Shown: positions 32,331-42,246, counted from the stretch's first letter. The stretch: 64,000 bases of DNA from SURF-28 sp034521465 (GCA_034521465.1 JAXHMN010000011.1:656077-720076), one strand, 5' to 3'. The notes: a model not told the origin generated them from the sequence alone. Made by a program: numbers and translations.

Positions 32331-33491
32331 TTAATTTTTTCGCTTAAATTTCTTTGCCATTTTTTCAAGCACATCAACCGTGTAATTAACTTCTTCTTTT
32401 GTGTTTTGATAGCTGAACGAAAATCTTATAGTCCCGTTGGCGTCTTCCTTGGATCTTCCCATACTCATTATTACATGCGATGGTTTCAACGTACCGGAAG
32501 TGCATGCTGCTCCATTTGATGCGGCTATTCCATTAATATCTAAAAACATTAACATTGCTTCGGAATCGTTATTATAAATTTTCGAGTTAAACGTTATACT
32601 CAAAACATATGGGAAAGAATTTTCTTCACAATTAATTTCAACACCTTCGATCGCTGCTTCTTTTAAACTCTTTATAAAATAACTTCTTAACTCAGAAACT
32701 TTTTTAAAATTTGTTTCTGATTCGCTTTCTGCAATTTTAATTGCCTCGGCTAAACCAATAATTCCCGCGGCAAATTCAGTTCCGCCTCGTCTGTTTCGTT
32801 CCTGTGAACCACCGAAGATCATTGGAGAAAGCGGAGTCCCGGATTTTGCATAAACCAATCCAACTCCTTTTGGTCCATGAAATTTATGAGCAGACGCTGA
32901 CAAAGCATCAACTCCCAACTCGTTTACGTCAATTTTTATTTTTCCGAAACTTTGAACAGCATCCGTGTGAAAAAAGGCGTTATTTTTTTTAACAATCTCT
33001 GAAATTTCTTCTAATTTATTTTGAGTGCCGGTTTCATTGTTTATATGAATAACTGAAACTAATGAAGTATTGTTATCAAGTGCTGATTTTAAATCATCGA
33101 GTTTAAGACTCGAGTCGTTATCGACGCTTAGTATATTCGATTTGAATCCTTCATCCGATAGCTTTTCAAATGCTTCAAGTACGCATGTATGTTCTGCCGC
33201 AGTAGTTAAAAGATTATCTCTTTTATCCTCTTGATAGACGGTTTCCGCAATTCCAAATACCGGAAAATTATTTGCCTCGGTACCGTTGCTTACAAAATAA
33301 ATTTCACTTGGATTTGCATTGATATAATTTGCCGCAATTTCTCTTGCATCTTCAATTGCCACGCGTACTTTTCTTCCAAAGGAATGAATTGAGGAAGGAT
33401 TCCCATATTCCTCTTTCAAATAGGGGACCATGCTTTCAAATACTTTAGGGTGAACTTTGGTTGTAGCTGCGTTATCAAAATATACTTTCAC
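32331..33491 (-). CDS. Cysteine desulfurase (NifS/IscS-like class V aminotransferase)
   Basis: It is intact, 386 aa. PLP-binding Lys203 lies in ALSASAHKFHGPKGVG, the cofactor-stacking His101 in TAAEHTCVL, and the active Cys330 in SNGAACTSG. The short extended Cys loop is that of group I IscS/NifS enzymes. The enzyme removes sulfur from cysteine to form a persulfide for iron-sulfur clusters or tRNA thiolation. It is convergent with accD (29 bp gap) and lies 5 bp after birA, probably in the same transcript. No iscU is visible here, so the acceptor is unknown. Confidence 0.92.
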   Translation of the reverse strand: MKVYFDNAATTKVHPKVFESMVPYLKEEYGNPSSIHSFGRKVRVAIEDAREIAANYINANPSEIYFVSNGTEANNFPVFGIAETVYQEDKRDNLLTTAAEHTCVLEAFEKLSDEGFKSNILSVDNDSSLKLDDLKSALDNNTSLVSVIHINNETGTQNKLEEISEIVKKNNAFFHTDAVQSFGKIKIDVNELGVDALSASAHKFHGPKGVGLVYAKSGTPLSPMIFGGSQERNRRGGTEFAAGIIGLAEAIKIAESESETNFKKVSELRSYFIKSLKEAAIEGVEINCEENSFPYVLSITFNSKIYNNDSEAMLMFLDINGIAASNGAACTSGTLKPSHVIMSMGRSKEDANGTIRFSFSYQNTKEEVNYTVDVLEKMAKKFKRKN

Positions 33492-33496
33492 AATCT

Positions 33497-34279
33497 TTAC
33501 CCGTTAAGACTTACATCGCCAAAATGAATTCGTTCTGATTTATTATTGGCTGATTTGAGAATTAAAAAACCATCTTGATCGATGTCCTCAAAAATTCCAA
33601 ACTTACTCTCTTTGTCGCTGCTTATTTTAATTTTTTCTCCGATCATTTTACATCTATCTTTCCAATCGTCAATTACTTGTTGCGGGTCTGTTTCTATTAT
33701 ATTTATAACTTCTTCAAACGTATTAATTACCTCGCTTAATAACCTTTCTCTACTCACGATCGAATTGAATTCTCTCCGGATCGAAGTCGGTTCAATTAAA
33801 AATCTGCCAGGAAAATTACTTTGATTAACGTTGATTCCAACTCCTATAACTACCCGGTCAAGTTCCGTGTTCCGGGAAGTTGACTCCAATAAAATTCCGG
33901 AAATCTTTTTACCGTCAATCAAAACATCATTAGGCCATTTTAATACCGTATTCAATTGATATAAGTTAGAGATAGCTTGAGATACCGCTAGGGAAGAACC
34001 TAGATTAATAATGTTTATTTTTTTCGGATCAACATTTCTCAATAAAATTGAGAATGTTAAGTTTTTATCTGGTGCACTTAACCATTCTCGCTGTAACCTT
34101 CCGCGACCCTTTTTTTGTTCTTCTGCGAGAACAACTGTTCCGTCTTCATCAAACTCTTTGCTGTTCAATAAAAAAGAATTTGTTGAATCAACTTCTAAAA
34201 TGTAAACAAATCTTTTCGCAATTCTTTCAGTATCCAATTTTATATCAAATTCTTCGATATTGAATTTCGGATTATCCAT
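33497..34279 (-). CDS. birA: Biotin-[acetyl-CoA carboxylase] ligase, no DNA-binding domain
   Basis: It is intact, 260 aa. The biotinyl-AMP motif GRGRLQREWLSAPDKNLTFS is clear. Also present are LKWPNDVLIDGKKISGILLE, VVIGVGINVNQ and the C-terminal SH3-like cap (GIFEDIDQDGFLILKS). There is no N-terminal winged helix, so it is the monofunctional form that biotinylates AccB but does not repress biotin genes. A ggag site (AAAGGAGATTTC on the minus strand) precedes the ATG. Confidence 0.93.
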   Translation of the reverse strand: MDNPKFNIEEFDIKLDTERIAKRFVYILEVDSTNSFLLNSKEFDEDGTVVLAEEQKKGRGRLQREWLSAPDKNLTFSILLRNVDPKKINIINLGSSLAVSQAISNLYQLNTVLKWPNDVLIDGKKISGILLESTSRNTELDRVVIGVGINVNQSNFPGRFLIEPTSIRREFNSIVSRERLLSEVINTFEEVINIIETDPQQVIDDWKDRCKMIGEKIKISSDKESKFGIFEDIDQDGFLILKSANNKSERIHFGDVSLNG

Positions 34280-34380
34280 GAAATCTCCTTTATGTAAAAA
34301 TGACAGACATTTTTTTTAGTCTGCAAAAATGCTATAATACTTGCCAATATGACTATTTTGCTAAGTCAACCCGTGAATTC

Positions 34381-34405
34381 TAACTTATTGTAAAACAACA
34401 ACTTA
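34381..34405 (+). promoter_or_regulatory. 25-bp inverted-repeat operator upstream of dnaK, shared with the hsp20 cluster
   Basis: Half-site TAACTTATTGT (34381-34391), a 3-bp spacer, and ACAACAACTTA (34395-34405) match as inverted repeats at 9 of 11 positions. The same 25-bp design stands at 51848-51872 ahead of the hsp20-dnaJ-htpG cluster. In both places TGGCAC follows 15-16 bp downstream. It is not the CIRCE element. Confidence 0.6.
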
Positions 34406-34420
34406 CAGAAAATCATTTAA

Positions 34421-34436
34421 TGGCACGCTCATTGTA
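34421..34436 (+). promoter_or_regulatory. Sigma-54-like -24/-12 element upstream of dnaK
   Basis: TGGCACG-CTCA-TTGTA matches the sigma-54 consensus TGGCACG-N4-TTGCW except for T instead of C at the -12 GC. Predicted transcription would begin ~130 bp before the dnaK ATG. A second TGGCAC at 34496-34501 lacks a convincing -12 part. No sigma-54 gene is in the window. Confidence 0.45.
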
Positions 34437-34577
34437 ACTGTAGTAACAAAAAGTAATGATGTCATATTTACGTTTATGCTAGATCACTATTTTGATGGCA
34501 CTCAAAATTACTACAATTTATGTAAATGCGAAATTGAATTTAGAAAATCATAATAAATTAAAAAGGAGTGAGAAATT

Positions 34578-36531
34578 ATGGGTAAAATTATTGGAATTGA
34601 TTTAGGGACTACAAACAGCTGCGTTGCCGTGATGGAAGGTAACGAGCCGGTTGTAATTCCGAATTCAGAAGGTGGAAGAACAACCCCTTCTGTTGTGGGA
34701 TTTACTAAAGGCGGCGATAGATTAGTCGGTCAACCGGCAAAACGCCAAGCAGTAACTAACCCTCATAATACAGTTTTTTCTATAAAACGTTTTATGGGTA
34801 GAAGAATTGATGAAGTCGGCAACGAAATTGAGGAAGTACCTTACAAAGTTGTTGAAGGCGATAACAAAACAGCTCGTGTACAAATTGATGATAGAAAATA
34901 TTCTCCACCCGAAATTTCTGCAATGATTTTGCAGAAGATGAAAAAAACCGCTGAAGATTATCTCGGTCAAGAAGTTACCGAAGCAGTTATTACTGTACCG
35001 GCGTACTTTAATGATTCACAACGTCAAGCGACAAAAGATGCCGGAGAGATTGCCGGTCTAACTGTTAAACGAATTATTAACGAGCCGACTGCCGCAGCAT
35101 TATCATATGGTTTGGATAAGAAAACAAAAGAACAAACTGTTGCCGTTTATGACTTAGGCGGCGGTACTTTTGATATTTCAATTCTTCAGTTAGGCGATGG
35201 TGTATTCGAAGTAAAATCTACTAATGGAGATACACACTTAGGCGGCGATGACTTTGATCAAAGATTAATCAACTATCTAGCTGATGAATTCAAAAACCAA
35301 GAAGGTATTGATCTTCGAAAAGATCCTATGGCGCTTCAGAGATTAAAAGAAGCTGCAGAAAAAGCTAAAATTGAATTATCATCTTCAACATCAACCGATG
35401 TTAATCTTCCGTTTATTACAGCAACACAAGACGGACCTAAGCATTTGAATATCAATTTGAGCCGCTCGAAATTTGAGCAGCTGGTTGATGACTTAATTGA
35501 TAAAACTACTGGTCCTTGTGAAGCTGCACTTGAAAGATGCCGGAGTATCCGCATCTCAAGTTGATGAAGTGATTTTGGTCGGTGGTTCAACAAGAATACC
35601 GAAAGTTCAAGAGTTAGTTAAAAAGATATTCGGTAAAGAACCTCACAAAGGTGTAAATCCTGATGAAGTTGTTGCAATTGGTGCGGCAATTCAAGGAGGC
35701 GTTCTTGCCGGCGATGTTAAAGATGTATTGCTTCTTGATGTTACACCACTTTCACTCGGTATCGAAACACTTGGCGGCGTGATGACTAAATTGATTGAAG
35801 CAAATACAACGATCCCGACTAGAAAGAGCGAAGTCTTCTCTACAGCTTCTGATAGTCAGCCGTCTGTCGAGATTCATGTTTTACAAGGTGAACGTTCGAT
35901 GGCTTCAGATAACAGAACTCTGGGCAGATTTCACTTAGACGGAATTCCGCCTGCACCGAGAGGAGTTCCTCAAATTGAAGTAATATTTGATATTGACTCC
36001 AACGGTATCTTAAATGTATCTGCAAAAGATAAAGCAACCGGTAAAGAACAAAGTATCAGAATTACTTCTTCAAGCGGATTGAATGAAAGTGAAATCGAAA
36101 AGATGAAACAAGATGCAAAAGAACATGCCGCTGAAGATAAAAAGAAAAAAGAAGCAATCGATACTAAGAACCAAGCAGATAACTTAGTCTTCCAAACTAA
36201 AAAACAAATGGACGAACTTGGTGATAAGTTAGGCGCCGATGACAAAGCTAAATTAGAAACGGAAATCAAAAATGTTGAAGATGCTATTGGTACTGATGAC
36301 GGCGAAAAAATAAAGGCGGCGTCAGATAAATTAACGCAAGTATGGAGCGAAATTTCTCAGAAGATCTACCAGCAGCAAGGTGGTCCTCAGCCTGGCGCAG
36401 AACAAGGCGGTGAACAACAAGGTCAACCAGGCGACGGACAACAATCCGGTGAACAGAAATCAGAAGAAGGCGATGTAGAGGATGCTTCGTATGAAGTGAT
36501 GGACGACGATGAAAAGAAAGATGATAAATAA
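34578..36531 (+). CDS. dnaK: Chaperone DnaK (Hsp70), one frameshift
   Basis: It starts MGKIIGIDLGTTNSCVAVME behind AAAAGGAGTGAG. The ATPase domain has AYFNDSQRQATKDAG, IINEPTAAALSYG and YDLGGGTFDISIL. One extra base near 35531 ends the frame after EAALE; the next frame continues KDAGVSASQVDEVILVGGST and IPKVQELV without gap. Substrate domain SLGIETLGGVMTKLIEANTT, lid helices, a Gln/Gly-rich linker and the acidic EVMDDDEKKDDK tail follow. About 650 aa, normal. It is transcribed alone: a strong terminator follows, and dnaJ lies 13 kb away in the hsp20 cluster. Confidence 0.95.
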
Positions 36532-36574
36532 ACTTTGACATCAGATGTAATTGGCCTACTCTTTTGTCAATTTG

Positions 36575-36602
36575 AGCCCTCTCTTTTTGAGAGGGCTTTT
36601 TT
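36575..36602 (+). terminator. Rho-independent terminator of dnaK
   Basis: AGCCCTCTC (36575-36583) and GAGAGGGCT (36589-36597) make a perfect 9-bp GC-rich stem with a TTTTT loop and a following T run to 36602. Confidence 0.9.
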
Positions 36603-36617
36603 GTATATTTCAGAATT

Positions 36618-38596
36618 ATGAAGCGCCTTATTTTTATAATTCCACTTCTTGTACTTTCATTGCTTTTTGTTGCAAAAGAGTCATTTGAAAGTAACGGAAC
36701 CGATAAAATAATTTCTTATCAAACGAAAAACAATCAACAACAAACCGAAAATCATGACCAACGATTAACATCAGATTATTTCATCAGTGTTGATTTTCAA
36801 CCCAATCAAAAATTGCTGAAAGTTAATCAGAAAGTCATTTGGCGGAATTTGACTGATTCCTCAACTAATGAATTACATTTACATCTCTATCCAAACGCTC
36901 TGGCAAACAATAAAACAGAATATTCAAAACGATTCGAATTAACCGAAGATTCTCAAACAAAAATTAATTTTGATTTAGTTGAGGTTGACAATGAGGCGAA
37001 AGAACTAATTTATTTTCAACCGGAGATAGAAAATCCTTTTGACAGTACGGTTGCAAAAATCGAATTAAGCAATCCATTAAATCCGGGTGATTCGGTCGAA
37101 ATAAAATTTGAATATGAACTAAAAATTCCTCGCTCAATTGCACGCTTTGGTTATGCTTCCGGCAGAGAGTTTTATTTTATTGCGCAATGGTTCCCAAAAC
37201 CCGGTGTGTTTAAAACGGTAAGTGGGTTTGTAGCCAATACCATTTGAACACAGAGTTTTATTCTGATTTTTCTAATTACGAAGTTTCAATTGCCCTACCG
37301 GATGAATATATGATTGGAGCTACAGGAACTATAGTAAATGAAAAACAAAATGAAACAAGAAAATCAGTTACATTCAAAGCAAGTAATGTAATTGATTTTG
37401 CTTGGACTGCCTCGACTGAGTTTGAGAGATATGTTAAATCTTATAAATCTATCGTCGGCAAGGAAATCGAAATTGAGTTTTTAATTCAACCGGAGAATGA
37501 TGAGATAATTGATAGAAAATTTTCTGCTGCATTTAACGCAATAGAATTTCTTGAAAAGAATATTGGAGAATTCCCCTATTCCAAGCTGACATTAGTCGAT
37601 GCTCCGAGAACTTCACATGTTGGGGGTATGGAATATCCACAGATAATAACTTACTATACTCCGCTTTACACACCGATCGAGGCACAACGTCCGGAATCAA
37701 CCGTTATTCATGAAATAGTTCATCAATATTTTTATGCCGCTCTAAGCAGCAACGAAGTTTATGAGGCATGGCTGGATGAAGGAGTTACAACATATCTTGA
37801 AGAAAAAATTTTAGATGAATATTACGATAAGCCGGAATTGATGTTTCGATTTATAGATTACTACCCAATCTTGGGAATTCAATTTTTACAATTTTATGAA
37901 ATTCCCATAATATACACTCTCCGCTCATTGAAGTATGAGCAGTATGCTTATAGTCTCAATAGATATTATATGAATAATGACTTAGGAAAAATTGTCGATA
38001 CAAGTTATCAACTCCCGAACAGATTATCTTATGGTGTAAGTGCATATTATAAACCAAATCTTTTTCTGCATACTTTGGAAGGTTACATCGGTACTAAAGG
38101 TGTTTTTGAAATAGTTTCAAATTACTATCGTGAAAATAAACTTTCTCTTGTTACATCTGCAGATTTCATAGATCAGTTATTAGCTTATGAACAAACGGAT
38201 TTAAGTTGGTTTATCGAAAGTTTTATTGTGAATAATAAACATTATGATTACAAACTTACGTCGATCAGGAAGTCTGACGAAAATAAATATAAAATATTTG
38301 TTGAAAGATTAGGAGATGGAGTCGCACCGATTGAGATATCTTTATATACATATACAGGAGTAGACACATTAAAATTGGATTGGGATGGAAAAGAAAGGTG
38401 GAAGGAATTTGAAATTGAAAGTCAAACTGAAATCTATGCCGGTGAGATAGACCCCAATCGGAAAAATAAATTTGATGTAAACTTTGCCAACAATTCTTAC
38501 GTAACTGAAAGCAAATATTGGGGCTCACTTTCTATGGCAATTCGTTGGTTCTTCTGGATACAAAATGCATTATTATTGTTTGGTAGCGTGGGATGA
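36618..38596 (+). CDS. M1-family metallopeptidase (aminopeptidase N-like), membrane-anchored, one frameshift
   Basis: An N-terminal signal or anchor (LIFIIPLLVLSLLFVA) precedes the beta-sandwich domain. A shift near 37210-37240 joins QWFPKPGVF to KWVCSQYHLNTEFYSDFSNY. The substrate motif VGGMEYPQII is the GxMEN-like loop (here GGMEYP). The zinc site is HEIVH followed by EAWLDEGVTTYLEE, giving His, His, Glu. A hydrophobic C-terminal segment (MAIRWFFWIQNALLLFG) follows, about 659 aa. It trims peptides in or near the periplasm. It overlaps the next gene by 4 bp, so the two membrane proteins are co-expressed. Confidence 0.87.
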
Positions 38597-39507
38597 AAAT
38601 TTCTATTAAAACAGTGCTGAAGTCCGGTTCGCGTGCAGTATTTAAAAATGCGAAATTCATTTTGCTAATGTGGGGCACAAATGCATTAGCTGCTTTCATA
38701 CTAACTTTGCCAATCTATTATTTATTAGTTGATAATCTGAACCATTCGCTAATGAGCGACAAACTTGCTGTGGAATTCGATTTTATCTGGCTCGTCCAGT
38801 TTATGAATATTTATGAATCGAGCATTGGTGAAATACCGTTTATGATTTTTAGTCTAGTTGCTGTTTATGTTTTGATTCTAATATTTTATAACGGTGGACT
38901 CATTTCGGTTTTTAACTTTCCCGAGAAAAATCATACAGTGGATTTCTTCTTTGGAGGCGTAAAATATTGGTTGAGGTTTTTGAAGGTGGTTTTAATTTCA
39001 CTGATATTTTTTGGACTCGCATTCATCGTTCATAAATATCTGGGGTTATTTATTGAATGGTGGTTTTCGGAAACAGAAAACCAAATGGCTGATTTTCTGA
39101 TCCGGTTGGGAAGATATATTTTGCTTGTTTTCTTTATCGGTTTGGTAACAATGGTCTCCGATTATAGTAAGGTTCATATTGCAATCCATGATTCAACCGA
39201 AATATTTCAATCAATCTATCAAGCAATAACATTTATTAAGCTGAATTTCACCAAAGTATTCACCGTCTTTTTAATAATAGCTTGTATAGGGGCGGCCGGT
39301 GCTATTTTATATAACATAGTGGAAATATTTATACCAAGGACACCTTTTTATTTTTTAGTTGTATCATTTATAGTTCAGCAAATGTTGATTATATTTCGAC
39401 TCTTTATTAGAATGTATTTTTTCGCGACGGAAGTACACCTTTTCAAGGATTTAAGTGCTGACGTTATCGAACTAAAAGCAAAGGAGCAAAAATTTGGAGT
39501 TTCGTGA
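38593..39507 (+). CDS. Polytopic membrane protein of unknown function
   Basis: I do not recognise the family. The 304-aa protein has about six hydrophobic segments (e.g. FILLMWGTNALAAFILTLPI, FMIFSLVAVYVLILIFYNGG, FLKVVLISLIFFGLAFIV, YILLVFFIGLVTMVSDYSK, VFTVFLIIACIGAAGAILY). It begins with an amphipathic stretch (KISIKTVLKSGSRAVFKNAK) like that of DUF975/glycerophosphoryl-type membrane proteins. It is translationally coupled to the M1 peptidase (ATGA overlap) and to def downstream, so it may serve the peptidase, but this is inference only. Confidence 0.7.
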   Translation: MKISIKTVLKSGSRAVFKNAKFILLMWGTNALAAFILTLPIYYLLVDNLNHSLMSDKLAVEFDFIWLVQFMNIYESSIGEIPFMIFSLVAVYVLILIFYNGGLISVFNFPEKNHTVDFFFGGVKYWLRFLKVVLISLIFFGLAFIVHKYLGLFIEWWFSETENQMADFLIRLGRYILLVFFIGLVTMVSDYSKVHIAIHDSTEIFQSIYQAITFIKLNFTKVFTVFLIIACIGAAGAILYNIVEIFIPRTPFYFLVVSFIVQQMLIIFRLFIRMYFFATEVHLFKDLSADVIELKAKEQKFGVS

Positions 39508-40052
39508 TGTCAATAATTCCTATTAATGTTTACGGCGATGATATCCTCAACAAAAAGACAAATAAAGTTGATGCCGTTGATGATGAACTGATTAAAAACA
39601 TCAAAGATATGTTTGATACAATGCGATACGCAAACGGAATTGGTTTAGCGTCTAATCAAGTCGGGCTTGATAAATCTCTTTTTGTGATTGACTTAAACGG
39701 TATTGAAGGATACGATAATTTTAGTCCGGTCGTTATGATTAACCCGGAAATTCTTGAAGAATCCGATGACATTGTTACTATTGAAGAGGGATGTTTAAGC
39801 TTACCAAACTTGAGAGCCGATGTCGATCGTCCGGAATCGGTAAAAGTAAAATATTTAAGTCCGGCTGAGCAAGAAGAAGTAATTGAAGTCGATGATTTTT
39901 TTGCACGTGTTATTCTCCATGAATATGATCACCTTATTGGCAAAATGATACCTGATAGAGTAGATGAAAATTTAAAAAGAAAACTTCACAAAGAACTAAA
40001 GAATATTTCCAAAAGAAAAGTTGAAATTGATTATCCCATAACTGAATTGTAG
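39507..40052 (+). CDS. def: Peptide deformylase
   Basis: It is intact. ATG at 39507 is preferred over the GTG one codon earlier; it overlaps the previous TGA. All three family motifs are present: GIGLASNQVG, EEGCLSLP (metal-binding Cys) and HEYDHLIGKM (HExxH with two His ligands and catalytic Glu). It removes the formyl group from new polypeptides. It is followed after 8 bp by fmt, the enzyme that adds the formyl group to initiator tRNA. This is the classical def-fmt pair. Confidence 0.95.
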   Translation: MSIIPINVYGDDILNKKTNKVDAVDDELIKNIKDMFDTMRYANGIGLASNQVGLDKSLFVIDLNGIEGYDNFSPVVMINPEILEESDDIVTIEEGCLSLPNLRADVDRPESVKVKYLSPAEQEEVIEVDDFFARVILHEYDHLIGKMIPDRVDENLKRKLHKELKNISKRKVEIDYPITEL

Positions 40053-40060
40053 TTGAAGAA

Positions 40061-40963
40061 ATGAAGATTGTTTTTTTTGGTACCCCAGACTTCGCAGTAA
40101 CATCGCTATCAAAAATTTTTGACAGCCCTCATAAGATTTCTGCTGTTGTAACTGCACCCGACAAAGAGCGGGGAAGAGGAAGAAAAGTTAGTTTTACTTC
40201 GGTTAAAGAGTTTGCTCTTCAAAAAAATATTCCGGTTTTACAACCTGAAAAATTAAAAGACGAGAACTTTATTAAAGAATTAAAAAAACTGAATGCCGAC
40301 CTTTTCGTAATTGTGGCTTTCAAAATTTTACCGGTTGAGGTTTTTACCTTGCCAAAAAACGGTTCAATCAATCTGCATGGATCACTACTTCCCAAATACC
40401 GGGGTGCCGCACCAATTCAATGGGCTATTATAAACGGTGATAACGAGACTGGCGTAACAACATTTTTCCTGAAAGAAAAAGTCGATACAGGCAATATGAT
40501 CCTTCAAGAAAAAATAAAAATTGAACAAGAGGATAATTTTGAAACTCTTCATGATAAGATGAAAGAGGTCGGTGCAGAAGTATTACTCAATACAATCAAT
40601 TTAATTGAAAGCAGCAAAGTAAAAGAAAAACAGCAGGATGATTCACTTGCCTCTCCTGCACCAAAAATCACAAAAGAAACATGCAAAATTAATTGGGGTG
40701 AACCGGCGAAAAAAAATCAAAATTTAATACGCGGTGTCTCGCCCTTTCCCGGTGCATATTTTATTAAGAATGGTAAACAGTACAAAGTTTATAAATCAAA
40801 AGTGATTAGCGAGCCGGAATTAAAACCGGGCGAAATAATAGAGACAAAAAAGGATATATTCATTGGTTGTGGGAAAGAATCACTGCAAATTCTCGTCATC
40901 CAACCTGAAGGAAGAAAACGAATGACTGCTGATGAATTTTTGAGAGGGTATTCGCTCAACTAA
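40061..40963 (+). CDS. fmt: Methionyl-tRNA formyltransferase
   Basis: It is intact, 300 aa. The start MKIVFFGTPDFAVTSLSKIF is family-typical. The folate/formyl catalytic loop INLHGSLLPKYRGAAPIQWA includes the conserved Asn, His and SLLP; the catalytic Asp lies in EKVDTGNM. The C-terminal tRNA-binding barrel begins near residue 205. It transfers formyl from 10-formyl-THF to Met-tRNA(fMet). Confidence 0.94.
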   Translation: MKIVFFGTPDFAVTSLSKIFDSPHKISAVVTAPDKERGRGRKVSFTSVKEFALQKNIPVLQPEKLKDENFIKELKKLNADLFVIVAFKILPVEVFTLPKNGSINLHGSLLPKYRGAAPIQWAIINGDNETGVTTFFLKEKVDTGNMILQEKIKIEQEDNFETLHDKMKEVGAEVLLNTINLIESSKVKEKQQDDSLASPAPKITKETCKINWGEPAKKNQNLIRGVSPFPGAYFIKNGKQYKVYKSKVISEPELKPGEIIETKKDIFIGCGKESLQILVIQPEGRKRMTADEFLRGYSLN

Positions 40964-41002
40964 TAGATGAATTAAATTACTGAAATTGCAGGCAGGTATA
41001 AA

Positions 41003-41977
41003 TTGCGAAATAAAACGTATAACGTACTCGATTCAATTGGCAATACACCAATCGTAAGACTCGATAACATTTCAAAAGAAGTAAAATCAAAAATTTGGGC
41101 CAAGCTTGAATACACAAACCCCGGCGGCAGTTCAAAAGACCGCATCGCTTTATACATGGTAGAAAAGGCGGAGCGAGAAGGAAAGATTAAACCGGGTGAT
41201 ACAATCATTGAAAATTCATCCGGCAACACAGCTATGGGTTTGGCAATTGTTGCGCGTCAAAAAGGTTACAATCTTAAAATTGTCATTCGTGATACAACCA
41301 GCAAAGAAAAAATTAAAATGCTCGAAGTTCTCGGTGTTGATGTAATTGCAGTAAAAGCCGATCTGCCGCCGGAAGACCCAAAATCTTACAATAATTATGC
41401 AAAGAACTTAGCTGAGGAAAACCCGGATTATTATTACATCGATCAGCATAATAATTTAGACAATAACGAATCACATTATGAAACAACCGGACCCGAAATT
41501 TGGGAGCAGATGAACGGCAAAGTAGATTACGTTGTCGCGGGAGTAGGCACCGGCGGTACTTTATGCGGGATGGGAAAATATCTCAAAGAAAAAAATCCGG
41601 ATATAAAATTAATCGGTGTTGATCCGATGGGGTCAGTGTTTTATAATTATTTCAAAGAGAAAAAACTTATCAAACCATACCGGTATAAAGTTGAAGGAAT
41701 AGGTGACGAATTCTTAATTAAAACTGCACAACTCGATTTACTTGATGATATGTTCCAAGTTGAAGATAAAACTGCTTTTCAATGGACGAAAAAATTAGCA
41801 AACGAAGAAGGAATTCTTTCCGGTGGATCAAGTGGTGCAAATGTTTGGGCTTCTGTTAAACTTGCAAAAGAAATCGATCGAGAAGCAAATATTGTAACAT
41901 TGATTTGTGATTCCGGTTATAAATACTTCAGCACAATATATAATGATGAGTGGTTGAAAGAGAATTATTTAATCTAA
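41003..41977 (+). CDS. Cysteine synthase / cystathionine beta-synthase family enzyme without CBS domains
   Basis: It is intact, 324 aa, with a TTG start at 41003. PLP Lys45 lies in NPGGSSKDRIA, the substrate loop is ENSSGNTAMG and the phosphate cradle is GVGTGGTLCG. The segment SHYETTGPEIWEQ is nearly shared with the CBS at 42520 (HYRTTGPEIWKQ), and the two proteins look like paralogues, this one lacking the regulatory tail. It makes cysteine from O-acetylserine and sulfide, or cystathionine from serine and homocysteine; sequence alone does not settle which. It opens a four-enzyme sulfur amino-acid cluster. Confidence 0.85.
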   Translation: MRNKTYNVLDSIGNTPIVRLDNISKEVKSKIWAKLEYTNPGGSSKDRIALYMVEKAEREGKIKPGDTIIENSSGNTAMGLAIVARQKGYNLKIVIRDTTSKEKIKMLEVLGVDVIAVKADLPPEDPKSYNNYAKNLAEENPDYYYIDQHNNLDNNESHYETTGPEIWEQMNGKVDYVVAGVGTGGTLCGMGKYLKEKNPDIKLIGVDPMGSVFYNYFKEKKLIKPYRYKVEGIGDEFLIKTAQLDLLDDMFQVEDKTAFQWTKKLANEEGILSGGSSGANVWASVKLAKEIDREANIVTLICDSGYKYFSTIYNDEWLKENYLI

Positions 41978-42039
41978 ATGTAGATTGAATATAAATTTTG
42001 AAAAAGCTATTTCCTCACGAGAAGGAATTGGTGATACTA

Positions 42040-42246
42040 ATGAATGAAATTATTTTCATGATCAAAGATTCTATAGATGGTGGTTTTGAAGCGCAAGCAG
42101 TCGGTTATTCTATTTTCACTGAAGCTGAGACTATGGAAGAAATCAAAAATAATATTGTTGAAGAGGTAGATTGTCATTTTGATGAAGGCGAGAAACCAAA
42201 GTTAATAAGACTTCATTACGTTAAGGAGGAAATTATAGATGCATGA
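42040..42246 (+). CDS. Orphan HicB-like antitoxin-type protein
   Basis: ATG at 42040, preceded by GAAGGA and a suitable gap, gives a protein of 68 aa: MNEIIFMIKDSIDGGFEAQA and then VGYSIFTEAETMEEIKNNIV and CHFDEGEKPKLIRLHYVKEE. The TTG 42 bp upstream is less likely. This is the HicB-like partial RNase H fold that normally blocks HicA mRNA interferase. An ATG overlaps its stop, where hicA would start, but that frame closes after about 11 codons and a dispersed inverted repeat begins instead. No hicA is visible on either side. Confidence 0.75.
   Translation: MNEIIFMIKDSIDGGFEAQAVGYSIFTEAETMEEIKNNIVEEVDCHFDEGEKPKLIRLHYVKEEIIDA

Noticed and set aside
34280..34577. CIRCE/HrcA operator before dnaK
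   Set aside because: Neither TTAGCACTC nor GAGTGCTAA occurs; TGGCAC and the 25-bp repeat are different sequences.
35500..35570. Programmed ribosomal frameshift in dnaK
   Set aside because: There is no slippery heptamer or stimulatory structure, the chaperone needs both halves, and identical breaks occur throughout the window; an indel error is simpler.
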